The position numbers were made by a program, and so were the translations under genes. From Phycisphaeraceae bacterium (GTDB lineage: Bacteria; Planctomycetota; Phycisphaerae; Phycisphaerales; Phycisphaeraceae): a stretch of DNA of 64,000 nt. Position 1 is the first letter of the stretch, and every line of letters starts with the position of its first letter. Of this stretch, positions 47,941-57,461 are shown in pieces. The stretch is taken from assembly GCA_020848195.1 (NCBI GenBank), contig JADLAP010000119.1, forward strand, positions 1-64,000, given 5' to 3'. The notes below the pieces were generated by a model that saw nothing but the letters and a program-made list of their open reading frames with translations, was not told the DNA's origin and did not search any database.

Positions 47941-49581
47941 ATGATGAAACCGGTTACGCAAAATCAGGTCGTGGAATGGTCTTTGACGTCCGGCAAGTCC
48001 CGCGAGGATCCCTTCAATGATCTGGAGGCGTCCGCTTCGGTTCAGTCGCCTGATGGCCGGGAACAGATCGTGCCCGCGTTCTGGGCCGGCGGCGACCAGT
48101 GGCGCGTGCGATTCGCTTCGCACATGCCCGGGCGATACCGCCTGCGCTCCGTCTGTTCGGATGCGTCCAACTCCGGTCTGCACGGCCAGATGGAGGAGGT
48201 CGAGGTCACGCCTTACCGAGGCGACAACCCGTTGCACCTGCACGGCCCCGTCCGTGTCGCCAAGGATCGCCGGCATTTCGAGCATCACGACGGCACGCCG
48301 TTCTTCTGGCTCGGTGACACGTGGTGGATGGGGTTGTGTCAGCGACTGGGTTGGCCCAGCGATTTTCAGGCGCTCGCGGCCGATCGCGTGAGCAAGGGAT
48401 TCAGCGTCGTGCAGATCGTCGCGGGGCTGTACCCGGACATGCCGGCGTTTGACGAACGAGGGGCCAACGAAGCGGGATTTCCCTGGGAATCGGCGTATCG
48501 CCGGATTCGTCCGGAATATTTCGATGCTGCGGATCGTCGGATCGCCCATCTGGTCACCTCCGGCCTGTTGCCCTGCATCGTCGGCTGCTGGGGTTACTTT
48601 CTGCCGTGGATGGGGCTGGAGAAGATGAAGCAGCACTGGCGCTATCTGGTGGCCCGCTATGGCGCGTATCCCGTGACCTGGTGTCTGGCCGGCGAAGGCA
48701 CGATGCCGTACTACCTTTCCGAGAACTATGAGGCCGACCGCCAGTTCCTCAAGCATGGCTGGACGGAAATGGCCCGTTTTGTGCGGGAAATCGACCCCTA
48801 TCGCCGGCCCATCACAATCCATCCCAGCCTAAGTGGCCGCGATTGCGTGGACGATTCATCCGTGCTGGATTTCGACATGCTGCAGACGGGCCACAGCGAT
48901 CGCGGCTCGCTGCCCAACACGGTCAAGCAGGTGGCCCGTTCCTGTCAGGCCGCGCCGACCATGCCGGTGGTGCAGGGTGAAGTGTGTTACGAGGGCATCG
49001 GCGCGAGCTGCCGCGAGGAAGTTCAGCGCTGGATGTTCTGGGCCTGCATCCTCGGCGGCGCGGCGGGATTCACCTACGGCGCCACCGGCCTGTGGCAGGT
49101 CAACGGCCGGGACAAGCCATATGGTGCATCGCCGCACGGCATGAGCTGGGGCCACACCACATGGGACCAGGCGTACCCGTTGCCCGGCTCGCGGCAGTTG
49201 GGTTATGCGAAAAGGTTCCTGTCGCGCTATCCCTGGTGGCAATTTGAACCGCAGCCTCGGTGGGTGGACCCCTGCTGGACGGACGAATTGTCGGAACTGC
49301 CCTTCACCTGCGGCAAGCATGACGTTCCACTGGCGGGGGGAATCCCGCGGAAAGTGCGCGTGATCTATCAACCTCTGGGCCGCACCGCCCGCATGGTCAA
49401 AGGCCTGGAGCCTGATGTGGCGTACCGGCTTCGACTGCTCAATCCCGTCAGCGGCGAGGAAACCGACCTCGGCCGCATTCAACCGGACGACGCCGGCAAC
49501 TGGAACGTGCGTTGCGGCGGGGCGACATGGTTTCCGTATCCCATCTATCAGGATTGGGTGTTCGCGCTCGAGACGATGTGA
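47941..49581 (+). CDS. DUF5060/DUF4038-type glycosidase
   Basis: VVEWSLTSGKSREDPFNDLEASASV...WRVRFASHMPGRYRLRSVCSD (DUF5060); HHDGTPFFWLGDTWWMGLCQRL...WCLAGEGTMPYY (DUF4038 barrel). Confidence 0.88.
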   Translation: MMKPVTQNQVVEWSLTSGKSREDPFNDLEASASVQSPDGREQIVPAFWAGGDQWRVRFASHMPGRYRLRSVCSDASNSGLHGQMEEVEVTPYRGDNPLHLHGPVRVAKDRRHFEHHDGTPFFWLGDTWWMGLCQRLGWPSDFQALAADRVSKGFSVVQIVAGLYPDMPAFDERGANEAGFPWESAYRRIRPEYFDAADRRIAHLVTSGLLPCIVGCWGYFLPWMGLEKMKQHWRYLVARYGAYPVTWCLAGEGTMPYYLSENYEADRQFLKHGWTEMARFVREIDPYRRPITIHPSLSGRDCVDDSSVLDFDMLQTGHSDRGSLPNTVKQVARSCQAAPTMPVVQGEVCYEGIGASCREEVQRWMFWACILGGAAGFTYGATGLWQVNGRDKPYGASPHGMSWGHTTWDQAYPLPGSRQLGYAKRFLSRYPWWQFEPQPRWVDPCWTDELSELPFTCGKHDVPLAGGIPRKVRVIYQPLGRTARMVKGLEPDVAYRLRLLNPVSGEETDLGRIQPDDAGNWNVRCGGATWFPYPIYQDWVFALETM

Positions 49582-49614
49582 CGCCGCGTCGCAGCCGATC
49601 AAGGATACACCGCC

Positions 49615-52371
49615 ATGGCAGTTCGACGTCATGCCGAAGACTCACGCTGGCTTTTGCGGAGTCCGTGCCTGGAACTTGAGCTTTCAACGGGCGACACGCT
49701 GCGTGCGGTGTCGCTGACGAATCGTCTGACGGGGCGGACGTTTCCATTGGGCCAAAGCGCGGAAGTGGAACTCGATGTGGATGCCGCGCGGCGACGGATG
49801 TGGATCGAAGGTTGGCGCACGACCACCGCGACCGACGGCAAGCTTCAGGGCCGGCATCTGCCGGAATGCAACGATGGTTCGTGGTCCGCCTTGCCCGCGC
49901 CGAATCACATGGGCTGGCGAAGCAAACCGGGAACCGTCTTCTGGGCGAGAACGCATGTTTACGTGCCGGAAGATTGCCGCGGTCTGCCGCTGACGTTGAT
50001 GCTCGGCGGATTCGGCGTTTCCGATTTCCGAAGGACCAGCGTTTTCGTCAACGGCCGGCCGGCGGGCGTTCGGCAAACGCGTACCCGCTGGTTTTCCCCG
50101 GGAATGTTCGATGTCGGCAAGCTGTTGCGCGTCGGCCAGGACAATGTCATCGCGCTGCAACTGGCGGAACCTTTCTGGCGCACGAAGCGGCTGGAGGAAC
50201 GGGACCCGCACGGGACGCATGATTTTTCCCTGCATCGGATGCTCACTTCGCCATACATGCAGTGCGTGGCGGCGGGCATTCCTCAGCGGTCGGTGGCGCT
50301 GCCTGTGCGGAACGTCAGGCAGGACGATGACGTTTCGTTGTGTGTTGAGTTGGACGGCGCGGAAGTCAGGTACGAGCTGATCGATGATGGCAGGACGCTG
50401 AAGAAGACGGTGAAACTGACGAATGCCGGCGCGGAGCCGATGCGTGTGCTGCGGATGGGGCTGGGGGATTACAACCTCAAGGCCCGCGTCACGGACGGCG
50501 ACATGGGTTTTCCGGCTTATGCGGAAGATGAGGCCTTTTTCGCCATGGATCATCCGGCCGGCTGGGTGACAGGCGAGGATGGCCGCGTCCAGCTCAACCA
50601 GCATCCCGGCAAGCTGTTGGCGCCGGGCGAATCGTTTGAGGCGATCAATGTGCTTCTCGGCGTGGCGGAAAAGGGCCAGGCGGTCGCGGCGTTCCGCGAT
50701 CAGCTCGGCCGGCGGATGCGCCGCGTCGTGCGGAAACACGACAAGCCGCTGACCATGCTGGATTTCTTCGGCGCGTGGGATCTCAAGCCCACCGACACGT
50801 TCATGGATCGGTTCCTCAGCGAAGAGCCGACGGAAGCGTTCGCCAAGCATATGGTCCGCCAACTGTCCGCCTTCCGGAAACAGACCGGCCGGCAATTCGA
50901 CTTGATGTCCGTCGACTTCTGGTGCGACCGCAACGGCGACATGACGCGGTTCAAAACGCCCAATTTCCCCCGTGGTTTCACCCCGCTGAAAGCGATGCTC
51001 AATCGCGAAAGGATCACGCCGGCCTTCTGGGTCGACGTCTCCGGCGGCGGCTGGAGCATCGGCGGCAATCCCGTCATCCGCCACTGCAGCGCCGCCAGCC
51101 CCGCCTATCCCGGCGGCAGCCTGGGCTGTTGCCACGCCACCGATCCCTTCCTCACCATTCTGACCCAGGCTTGCCTCCACCACCTGAAGCACAACGGCGT
51201 GCGCCTGTTCAAATTCGACAGCTTTTTCAATGTCTGCTACCACCCGCATCACGCACACTGGCCGGGGCTGTATTCCGTGGAGCCGATTTTCAACGCCATG
51301 ATCGAGCATTGCCGCGCGATCGACGCCGCGTGTCCCGACGCATGGATGCTCGCCTATTGGGCCTTCGCTTCGCCGTGGTGGCTGCTGCACATGGACATGC
51401 TGTTCGAATGCGGCCTGTTCATGGAAGGCTCCAGCCCCGGCCCGCATCCCACGCTTTACGCCCGCGACGGCGTGACCCTCGGCGTCGACCAGGGCACGCG
51501 ATGGGGACAGGACATCCCCTCGCTGGGCAAGGATTCGCTGGGCGTCTGGCTTTCCAGTTGGCCGTGGAACAGCTCCATCGGCAAAGAGCGGTGGGCCGAG
51601 GCGATGGTCATGAACCTCTGCCGCGGCAGCCTGCTCATGGAACTCTGGTGCGATCGTGATCTGCTGAACCGCGCGGAACGCACGCAGCTTGCCACGTTCC
51701 TCTCGCTGCTCAAGGCCCAGCCCGCGTGCTTCGCCAACACGCAACCCATCGGCGATCCGTGGAGCGGCGAGCCTTACGGCTATCACTGCTCCGATGGCGT
51801 TCGCACGTTCATCGCCCTGAACAACTGCACGTGGCAGGACCAGACGCTTTCCTTGCCGCCGTGTGCAATCGCGTACCGCTGGCATCCCTCGCCGGCGCGG
51901 CTGGCCGGGGACTTGCGGTCCATCGCCCTGCGTCCGTTTGAAGTGGTGCTGCTGGAATTGGTCCCCGAAGGCATGAGGCCCAGCTTGCCCCGGCGCTGGG
52001 CGACTTCACCCATGCCCTCGGCGTTTGCCGAACCGACCCGGATGGAAAAAGTCCGCATCGGCCGGGATCGCAAGAGCCTGAGCCTGACCGTGCCGCCAAG
52101 TTCGCGGGGCGGAATGCTGGTGGTCATGGTCGAGCGCAGCCGCGCCGGTCGGGCCGATCAGACGGACTATCCCGCGCGGGAGTTGCAGTTGAGCATCCCC
52201 GGCCACGACGTGACGCCGGTGCTGGGCGATCGGACATATGCCTGCGCGTGGCAGGCGTGGCGCGTGACGATGCCGCCATCGACCTGTGCGCGAAAATGGT
52301 CAGCCAAGCTCGTGGCCCACGTTCCCGCGGCTGTGAAGCTGGATGCGAAGGCCTGTTTCATTCCTGCCTGA
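49615..52371 (+). CDS. Putative alpha-galactosidase/melibiase-like glycosidase
   Basis: 918 aa; FDLMSVDFWCDRNGDMTRFKTPNFPRGFTPLKAMLNRERITPAFWVDVSGG...GVRLFKFDSFFNVCY; GH36-like barrel pattern. Confidence 0.68.
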   Translation: MAVRRHAEDSRWLLRSPCLELELSTGDTLRAVSLTNRLTGRTFPLGQSAEVELDVDAARRRMWIEGWRTTTATDGKLQGRHLPECNDGSWSALPAPNHMGWRSKPGTVFWARTHVYVPEDCRGLPLTLMLGGFGVSDFRRTSVFVNGRPAGVRQTRTRWFSPGMFDVGKLLRVGQDNVIALQLAEPFWRTKRLEERDPHGTHDFSLHRMLTSPYMQCVAAGIPQRSVALPVRNVRQDDDVSLCVELDGAEVRYELIDDGRTLKKTVKLTNAGAEPMRVLRMGLGDYNLKARVTDGDMGFPAYAEDEAFFAMDHPAGWVTGEDGRVQLNQHPGKLLAPGESFEAINVLLGVAEKGQAVAAFRDQLGRRMRRVVRKHDKPLTMLDFFGAWDLKPTDTFMDRFLSEEPTEAFAKHMVRQLSAFRKQTGRQFDLMSVDFWCDRNGDMTRFKTPNFPRGFTPLKAMLNRERITPAFWVDVSGGGWSIGGNPVIRHCSAASPAYPGGSLGCCHATDPFLTILTQACLHHLKHNGVRLFKFDSFFNVCYHPHHAHWPGLYSVEPIFNAMIEHCRAIDAACPDAWMLAYWAFASPWWLLHMDMLFECGLFMEGSSPGPHPTLYARDGVTLGVDQGTRWGQDIPSLGKDSLGVWLSSWPWNSSIGKERWAEAMVMNLCRGSLLMELWCDRDLLNRAERTQLATFLSLLKAQPACFANTQPIGDPWSGEPYGYHCSDGVRTFIALNNCTWQDQTLSLPPCAIAYRWHPSPARLAGDLRSIALRPFEVVLLELVPEGMRPSLPRRWATSPMPSAFAEPTRMEKVRIGRDRKSLSLTVPPSSRGGMLVVMVERSRAGRADQTDYPARELQLSIPGHDVTPVLGDRTYACAWQAWRVTMPPSTCARKWSAKLVAHVPAAVKLDAKACFIPA

Positions 52372-52380
52372 GGTGACGAC

Positions 52381-54435
52381 ATGATCCTGCACGGGATCGA
52401 CAATCCGTACTGGAAACTGGCCTTTTCCTCCGATGCGCCTGCCGTGGCGCATCTGGGTTTCGATGCGACGGGGCAGGGCCGGTGGTGCGACAATCTGCTC
52501 AAGACCGGCTTGCCGAAAGCAGCCGGGGATCCGCTGGTCAAACTCTGCGGGGGACAGACCGGCTATTTCACCTCGCCCGAAACTTTGTATCACAGTTCTT
52601 CTTCGTTGGCCTGTTCCGTGCAATCAAGTGGGCAGGAACTGGCGATCACGGGCATCGCGTACGGCCAGGTCCGCGAATCGTGGCGCATCAAGCTCGAAGG
52701 CGATGCCCTGATCTGGACCGTCGACCAGCACTGGCAGGCGGACACGGACGTGGCGGACAGCTTCACGCCCGGCCTGTTCTTCACCGCCCGCCCGCAGTGT
52801 GGTCACATGACCGTGTTTGAACTGTGGGACCGGGATCACACGCACGATGCATTTTACACCTGTGACAATCCGCTGGCGCTCACGGCCGGCGTCACCCAGT
52901 CCCGCCGCATGTTGAACCGGCGCGGCGGATGGAGCGTCGCCAAGCTGCTGTCCCATGCGTGTCCGAACGGCGATCTTCGCGTCACGGTGACGGAACACCT
53001 CAAAAAAGGCGAAGTGCTCAATGTCATGTCGATGCTGGCTCACGCCGCCGCGCCGCAGCGCATGCGCAAGGATGAGCACGTCAGCCTGACGATGACGCTG
53101 CAGCCCGTTGCCGGCGACACCGGCCTCGCGCTTGACGTGGAACTGCACGGCGAACTGGCGGCCGACAACGCGACCAACCGGCGATTCTTCGACACCCACG
53201 CCAACTGCGCCATCCTTGCCGACACCGTGAACTGGCGCTTCGGCAACGAACCCTCCGGCTATGTCGCACCGTTCACCATCTGGATGCAGTCGGAATTGCT
53301 GAAATTCGGCGTGATGCGAAGTCCGCTGTGCCGCGATGGCCATGATGCACACCAGGTGCTGGCCCATGAGGTCAGTCTCCTGGCGGGTCATTGCGCCAAA
53401 ACCGGCACCATCGGCCCCGGCTACCTCGACGGCACCGCGCTGGATCAGTTGCCCGCCCTGCTGCTGGCGGCAAGAGATCGATTGCTCATCAGCGGCGACC
53501 GCAAGGAAGCCGAACAACTCTGGCCCGGCCTTCAGCGTGCCGTGAAGGAATTGTCCGACATGCTCGACCGCGGCCGGGGCCTGATCTACACCGAACGCGA
53601 CAACGGCAACGACTACTGGGACTGGATCGACCGTAACGGCTGGATCGGCTACGTGAACATGCTCACGTACGCCGGCCTGGTCGCGTTTGAGGAAATCGCA
53701 CGCTGGCTGGGCCGCGATGTCCAGACTCCCGCGCAATCCCTGAAAAACACATTCAACCAGCGATTCTGGCTGGAAGATCGCGGCTACTACGCGGATTGGA
53801 TCGACAAGGAAGGCCAGCCGCAATCGTTCCTCTACGTCGGACCGCAGCTCATGGGCATCGCCGTCGGCATGGTCCCGCTGGATCGCGCCAGGCGCATCGT
53901 CCACGCCATCCGCCAGCGCCGCCGCGAACTCGGCCCCGACTGGAACAACTGCTTCAGCCTGCAGACCAACTTCCACGACGCCGAGGCGTTTTCCTACATG
54001 TACCGCAATCACCAGAGCGATGTGACGCGATTCGGCCAGACGATGAACGGCGGCTGTCTCCTGTCGTGGAACTACGATTGGATCGGCGCTCTGGTCGCCT
54101 GCGGATACGTCGACGAAGCCATCGACGCCTGGCAACGCGTGGTGCGACGATTCAGCGGCACGTCGCTGATCGAGGGCTGCAACTACTGGGACTACGCCGG
54201 CCAGCCGAGTCGAACCATGCACCCACCGGATGAAATGATTTCCTACGAACCGTTCCTCAGCGACCAGGGCCTGGTTTCGCTTGCTTTGCCGCGATGGCTG
54301 CTGGGCATCAGGATCGGATTCGATGGAATCACGACACATCCGGTGCTGCCCGCGTCGGCGTATCCCGTGACGGTGAAACTGACGCATCTGGGACGTGAAG
54401 TCGAGCTGCGCATCGACCGTGCCGCGCGAGCGTGA
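52381..54435 (+). CDS. Six-hairpin glycosidase-like protein
   Basis: 684 aa; DRGRGLIYTERDNGNDYWDWIDRNGWIGYVNMLTYAGLVAFEEIARWLGRD...NQRFWLEDRGYYADWIDKEG, alpha-rhamnosidase-like barrel. Confidence 0.65.
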   Translation: MILHGIDNPYWKLAFSSDAPAVAHLGFDATGQGRWCDNLLKTGLPKAAGDPLVKLCGGQTGYFTSPETLYHSSSSLACSVQSSGQELAITGIAYGQVRESWRIKLEGDALIWTVDQHWQADTDVADSFTPGLFFTARPQCGHMTVFELWDRDHTHDAFYTCDNPLALTAGVTQSRRMLNRRGGWSVAKLLSHACPNGDLRVTVTEHLKKGEVLNVMSMLAHAAAPQRMRKDEHVSLTMTLQPVAGDTGLALDVELHGELAADNATNRRFFDTHANCAILADTVNWRFGNEPSGYVAPFTIWMQSELLKFGVMRSPLCRDGHDAHQVLAHEVSLLAGHCAKTGTIGPGYLDGTALDQLPALLLAARDRLLISGDRKEAEQLWPGLQRAVKELSDMLDRGRGLIYTERDNGNDYWDWIDRNGWIGYVNMLTYAGLVAFEEIARWLGRDVQTPAQSLKNTFNQRFWLEDRGYYADWIDKEGQPQSFLYVGPQLMGIAVGMVPLDRARRIVHAIRQRRRELGPDWNNCFSLQTNFHDAEAFSYMYRNHQSDVTRFGQTMNGGCLLSWNYDWIGALVACGYVDEAIDAWQRVVRRFSGTSLIEGCNYWDYAGQPSRTMHPPDEMISYEPFLSDQGLVSLALPRWLLGIRIGFDGITTHPVLPASAYPVTVKLTHLGREVELRIDRAARA

Positions 54436-54460
54436 CAGCCGTAAGCTGACAGCTTGCGCA

Positions 54461-57382
54461 TCACACGTTGAGCATTTTCCGCAGATATTGCCCGGTGTAC
54501 GACATTTCGTGCCGCGCCAAATCCTCCGGCGTGCCCGCGGCGACCACCATGCCCCCGCGTTCGCCGCCTTCGGGGCCGAGGTCGATGATCCAGTCCGCGC
54601 CTTTGATGACATCCAGATTGTGCTCGATGATGACCACCGTGTTGCCGGCGTCGGCGAGCTGGCTCAGCACATGGAGCAGTTTTTCCACGTCGGCGAAATG
54701 CAGGCCGGTGGTCGGCTCGTCGAGGACGTAGAGCGTTTTGCCCGTGGCGCGTTTGCCCAGTTCCGAAGCGAGCTTCACGCGCTGGGCTTCGCCGCCGGAA
54801 AGCGTGGTGGAGCTTTGGCCGAGCTGCACGTAGCCCAGGCCCACTTCGTCCACAGCCGTGAGCATGCGCTTGATGTCGGGGAAGTTCTCGAAAAACGTCA
54901 GCGCGTCCTCCACCGTCATCGCCAGCACGTCGGCGATGTTCTTGCCCCGGTAGGTCACTTCCAGCGTTTCGCGGTTGTAGCGTTTGCCGTTGCACGTTTC
55001 GCATTCGACGTAGACGTCGGGCAGGAAGTGCATTTCGATTTTCTTGACGCCCTGGCCCTGGCAGGCTTCACAGCGTCCGCCCTTGACGTTGAAGCTGAAT
55101 CGGCCGGGCTTGTAGCCGCGGATTTTCGACTCGCGGGCCTGCGTGAACAGGTTGCGGATGGAGTCGAACACGCCGGTGTACGTCGCGGGATTGGACCTTG
55201 GCGTCCGGCCGATGGGCGACTGATCCACCTCAATCACGCGGTCGATGTGGGCGAGATTGGTCACGCGGTCGTGGTCGCCGGGCTTGTCGCGGCTGGCGTG
55301 AAGCTGCCGGCACAAGCTGCGGAGGAGAATCTGGTTGACCAGCGTGCTTTTGCCGCTGCCGGAGACGCCGGTGACGCAGACCAGGCCGCCCAGCGGAAAC
55401 GCGGCGTCAATGGACTTGAGGTTGTTCTCCCGCGCGCCCATGACGGTGATGGCGTGTTCATGGTCGAGCGTTCGCCGCCGGTCGGGCACGGGAATCGCGC
55501 GTTTTCCGCTGAGAAACTGGCCCGTGATGGAGGCGGGGATGTTCTGGATGTCGGCGATGGTGCCCTGGGCGACCAGCGTGCCTCCGTGGCGGCCGGGGCC
55601 GGGGCCCATGTCGATCACGTGGTCGGCGGCGCGGATGGTGTCCTCGTCATGCTCCACGACGACGACGGTGTTGCCGATGTCGGTCAGGTGGCGGAGTGTG
55701 GAAATCAGGCGGTCGTTGTCGCGCTGGTGCAGGCCGATGGTCGGTTCGTCGAGGACGTAGCAGCACCCGACGAGGCCGGAGCCGACCTGCGTGGCCAGAC
55801 GGATGCGCTGGCCCTCGCCGCCGGAGAGCGTGCCCGTGGTCCGGCTCAGGTTCAGATACCCCAATCCCACGCTGAGCATGAAGCCCAGCCTCGCCCGCAC
55901 TTCCTTGAGGATCGGCTGGGCGATCTGCTGCTGCTCGCTGGTCAGCCGCAAATTCTCGAAGAACTGCCCCGCCTGCTCGATGGTCATCGCGGTCACGTCG
56001 CGGATGTTGAACAGCCGCGGCTCCTTGAACGATTGTCCGCTGCCATCCTTGACCATCCAGTCGCAGGGCAGGAACACGTGCAAAGCCGCGGGTTTCAGCC
56101 GCGCGCCGTGGCAGACTTCGCACGGCGCTTCGGACAGGTAGCCGTGCAGCCGGGTCTTGACGTATTCGCTGTCCGTGTTTTCCCAGCGCCGCTGAAGGTG
56201 CGGGATCACGCCCTCGAAATGCGTGTCGTATTTCTGCTCGTCGCGCGGAGCCGTGCCTTCCATCAGGATGCGCCGGATCGCCTTGGGCAGCTTGCCGAAC
56301 GGCACGTCCACATCCACGCCGAAATCCCGGGCGAAACGGCGGATCACCCGGCCGTAGTAGATGTTCATCCGCACGCCGTAGTTCTTCCACGCCTCCACCG
56401 CCCCGTCCGCCAGGCTCAGCGTCTCGTCCGGCACGATCAGGTCCGGGTCGAACTCCAGCACAATGCCCAAACCGCCGCACTTCGGACACGCGCCGTATGG
56501 ACTGTTGAAGCTGAACAGCCGCGGCTCCAGATCCTGCAGGCTGTACTCCGGATGCAGCGGACAAGCGTATTTCTCGCTGTAAAGCGTGTCTTTCCACGAA
56601 CCATCCGCCTGCTGCACGCTGACCACGACCAGACCCTCGGCGATCTTCAGGCTCAGCTCCACCGACTCGGCCACGCGGCCCCGGCCCTGTTCGTCGCCCT
56701 TGCGCACGACGATGCGGTCGATCACCGCGTCGATGTGGTGCATCTTGTACCGGTCGAGGTTCACCGCCTCGGCCGCGTCGGCGCTGCCCGCCTGACGCAG
56801 GTCGATGGTCTCGCCGTTGACCCGCGCGCGGACAAAGCCCTGCCTCACCATCCCGTCGAACACTTCCTTGTGCTGCCCCTTCTTCCCACGGATCAGCGGG
56901 GCCAGCAGCATCAGCTTCGTGCCATCCGGCAACGCCATGATTTCGTCGATGATCTGCGTCGCCGACTGACTGGCGATCGGATGCCCGCACGCATGGCCCT
57001 GCTCATCCACATGCCAGCATCGCGGCTGACCCGCGCGGGCAAACAGCAATCGCAGGTAATCGTAAATCTCCGTCGTCGTCGCCACGGTCGAACGCGGATT
57101 GTGCGAAGCCGACCGCTGCTCGATGGCAATGGTGGGCGGCAAACCCTCGATGGATTCCACGTCCGGTTTCTGCAACTGCTCGAGGAATTGCCTCGCATAC
57201 GCCGACAGCGACTCGACGTACTTGCGCTGCCCCTCGGCATAGATGGTGTCGAAGGCAAGCGAGCTTTTCCCGCTGCCGGAGAGACCGGTGACGACGACGA
57301 GTTGATCGCGCGGGATATCGACATCCACGCCCCGAAGGTTGTGTTCCCGCGCGCCACGGATGCGGATGGTGGTCAGAGCCAT
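54461..57382 (-). CDS. uvrA: Excinuclease ABC subunit A
   Basis: TTIRIRGAREHNLRGVDVDIPRDQLVVVTGLSGSGKSSLAFDTIYAEGQRKYVESLSAYARQFL; two ABC signatures; CEACQGQGVKKIEMHFLPDVYVECETCNGKRY. Confidence 0.98.
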   Translation of the reverse strand: MALTTIRIRGAREHNLRGVDVDIPRDQLVVVTGLSGSGKSSLAFDTIYAEGQRKYVESLSAYARQFLEQLQKPDVESIEGLPPTIAIEQRSASHNPRSTVATTTEIYDYLRLLFARAGQPRCWHVDEQGHACGHPIASQSATQIIDEIMALPDGTKLMLLAPLIRGKKGQHKEVFDGMVRQGFVRARVNGETIDLRQAGSADAAEAVNLDRYKMHHIDAVIDRIVVRKGDEQGRGRVAESVELSLKIAEGLVVVSVQQADGSWKDTLYSEKYACPLHPEYSLQDLEPRLFSFNSPYGACPKCGGLGIVLEFDPDLIVPDETLSLADGAVEAWKNYGVRMNIYYGRVIRRFARDFGVDVDVPFGKLPKAIRRILMEGTAPRDEQKYDTHFEGVIPHLQRRWENTDSEYVKTRLHGYLSEAPCEVCHGARLKPAALHVFLPCDWMVKDGSGQSFKEPRLFNIRDVTAMTIEQAGQFFENLRLTSEQQQIAQPILKEVRARLGFMLSVGLGYLNLSRTTGTLSGGEGQRIRLATQVGSGLVGCCYVLDEPTIGLHQRDNDRLISTLRHLTDIGNTVVVVEHDEDTIRAADHVIDMGPGPGRHGGTLVAQGTIADIQNIPASITGQFLSGKRAIPVPDRRRTLDHEHAITVMGARENNLKSIDAAFPLGGLVCVTGVSGSGKSTLVNQILLRSLCRQLHASRDKPGDHDRVTNLAHIDRVIEVDQSPIGRTPRSNPATYTGVFDSIRNLFTQARESKIRGYKPGRFSFNVKGGRCEACQGQGVKKIEMHFLPDVYVECETCNGKRYNRETLEVTYRGKNIADVLAMTVEDALTFFENFPDIKRMLTAVDEVGLGYVQLGQSSTTLSGGEAQRVKLASELGKRATGKTLYVLDEPTTGLHFADVEKLLHVLSQLADAGNTVVIIEHNLDVIKGADWIIDLGPEGGERGGMVVAAGTPEDLARHEMSYTGQYLRKMLNV

Positions 57383-57426
57383 GAGGCGGAATTGTACGCC
57401 GGTTGACGGGTGCAGGAGTAATGAGC

Positions 57427-57456
57427 CACAGATGGACACAGATGAACACAGATAAG
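57427..57456. repeat. Three 10-bp tandem units (CACAGATGGA/CACAGATGAA/CACAGATAAG)
   Basis: Direct reading of 57427-57456. Confidence 0.8.
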
Positions 57457-57461
57457 ACCGG

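Noticed and set aside
49684-51885. 733-aa minus-strand ORF
   Set aside because: Antisense of the GH36-like gene; no recognisable domain.
52624-54612. 662-aa minus-strand ORF
   Set aside because: Antisense of the six-hairpin glycosidase gene and uvrA 3' end.
54395-57406. 1003-aa plus-strand ORF
   Set aside because: Antisense of uvrA; high-GC shadow frame, His/Arg/Ala-rich with no domain.
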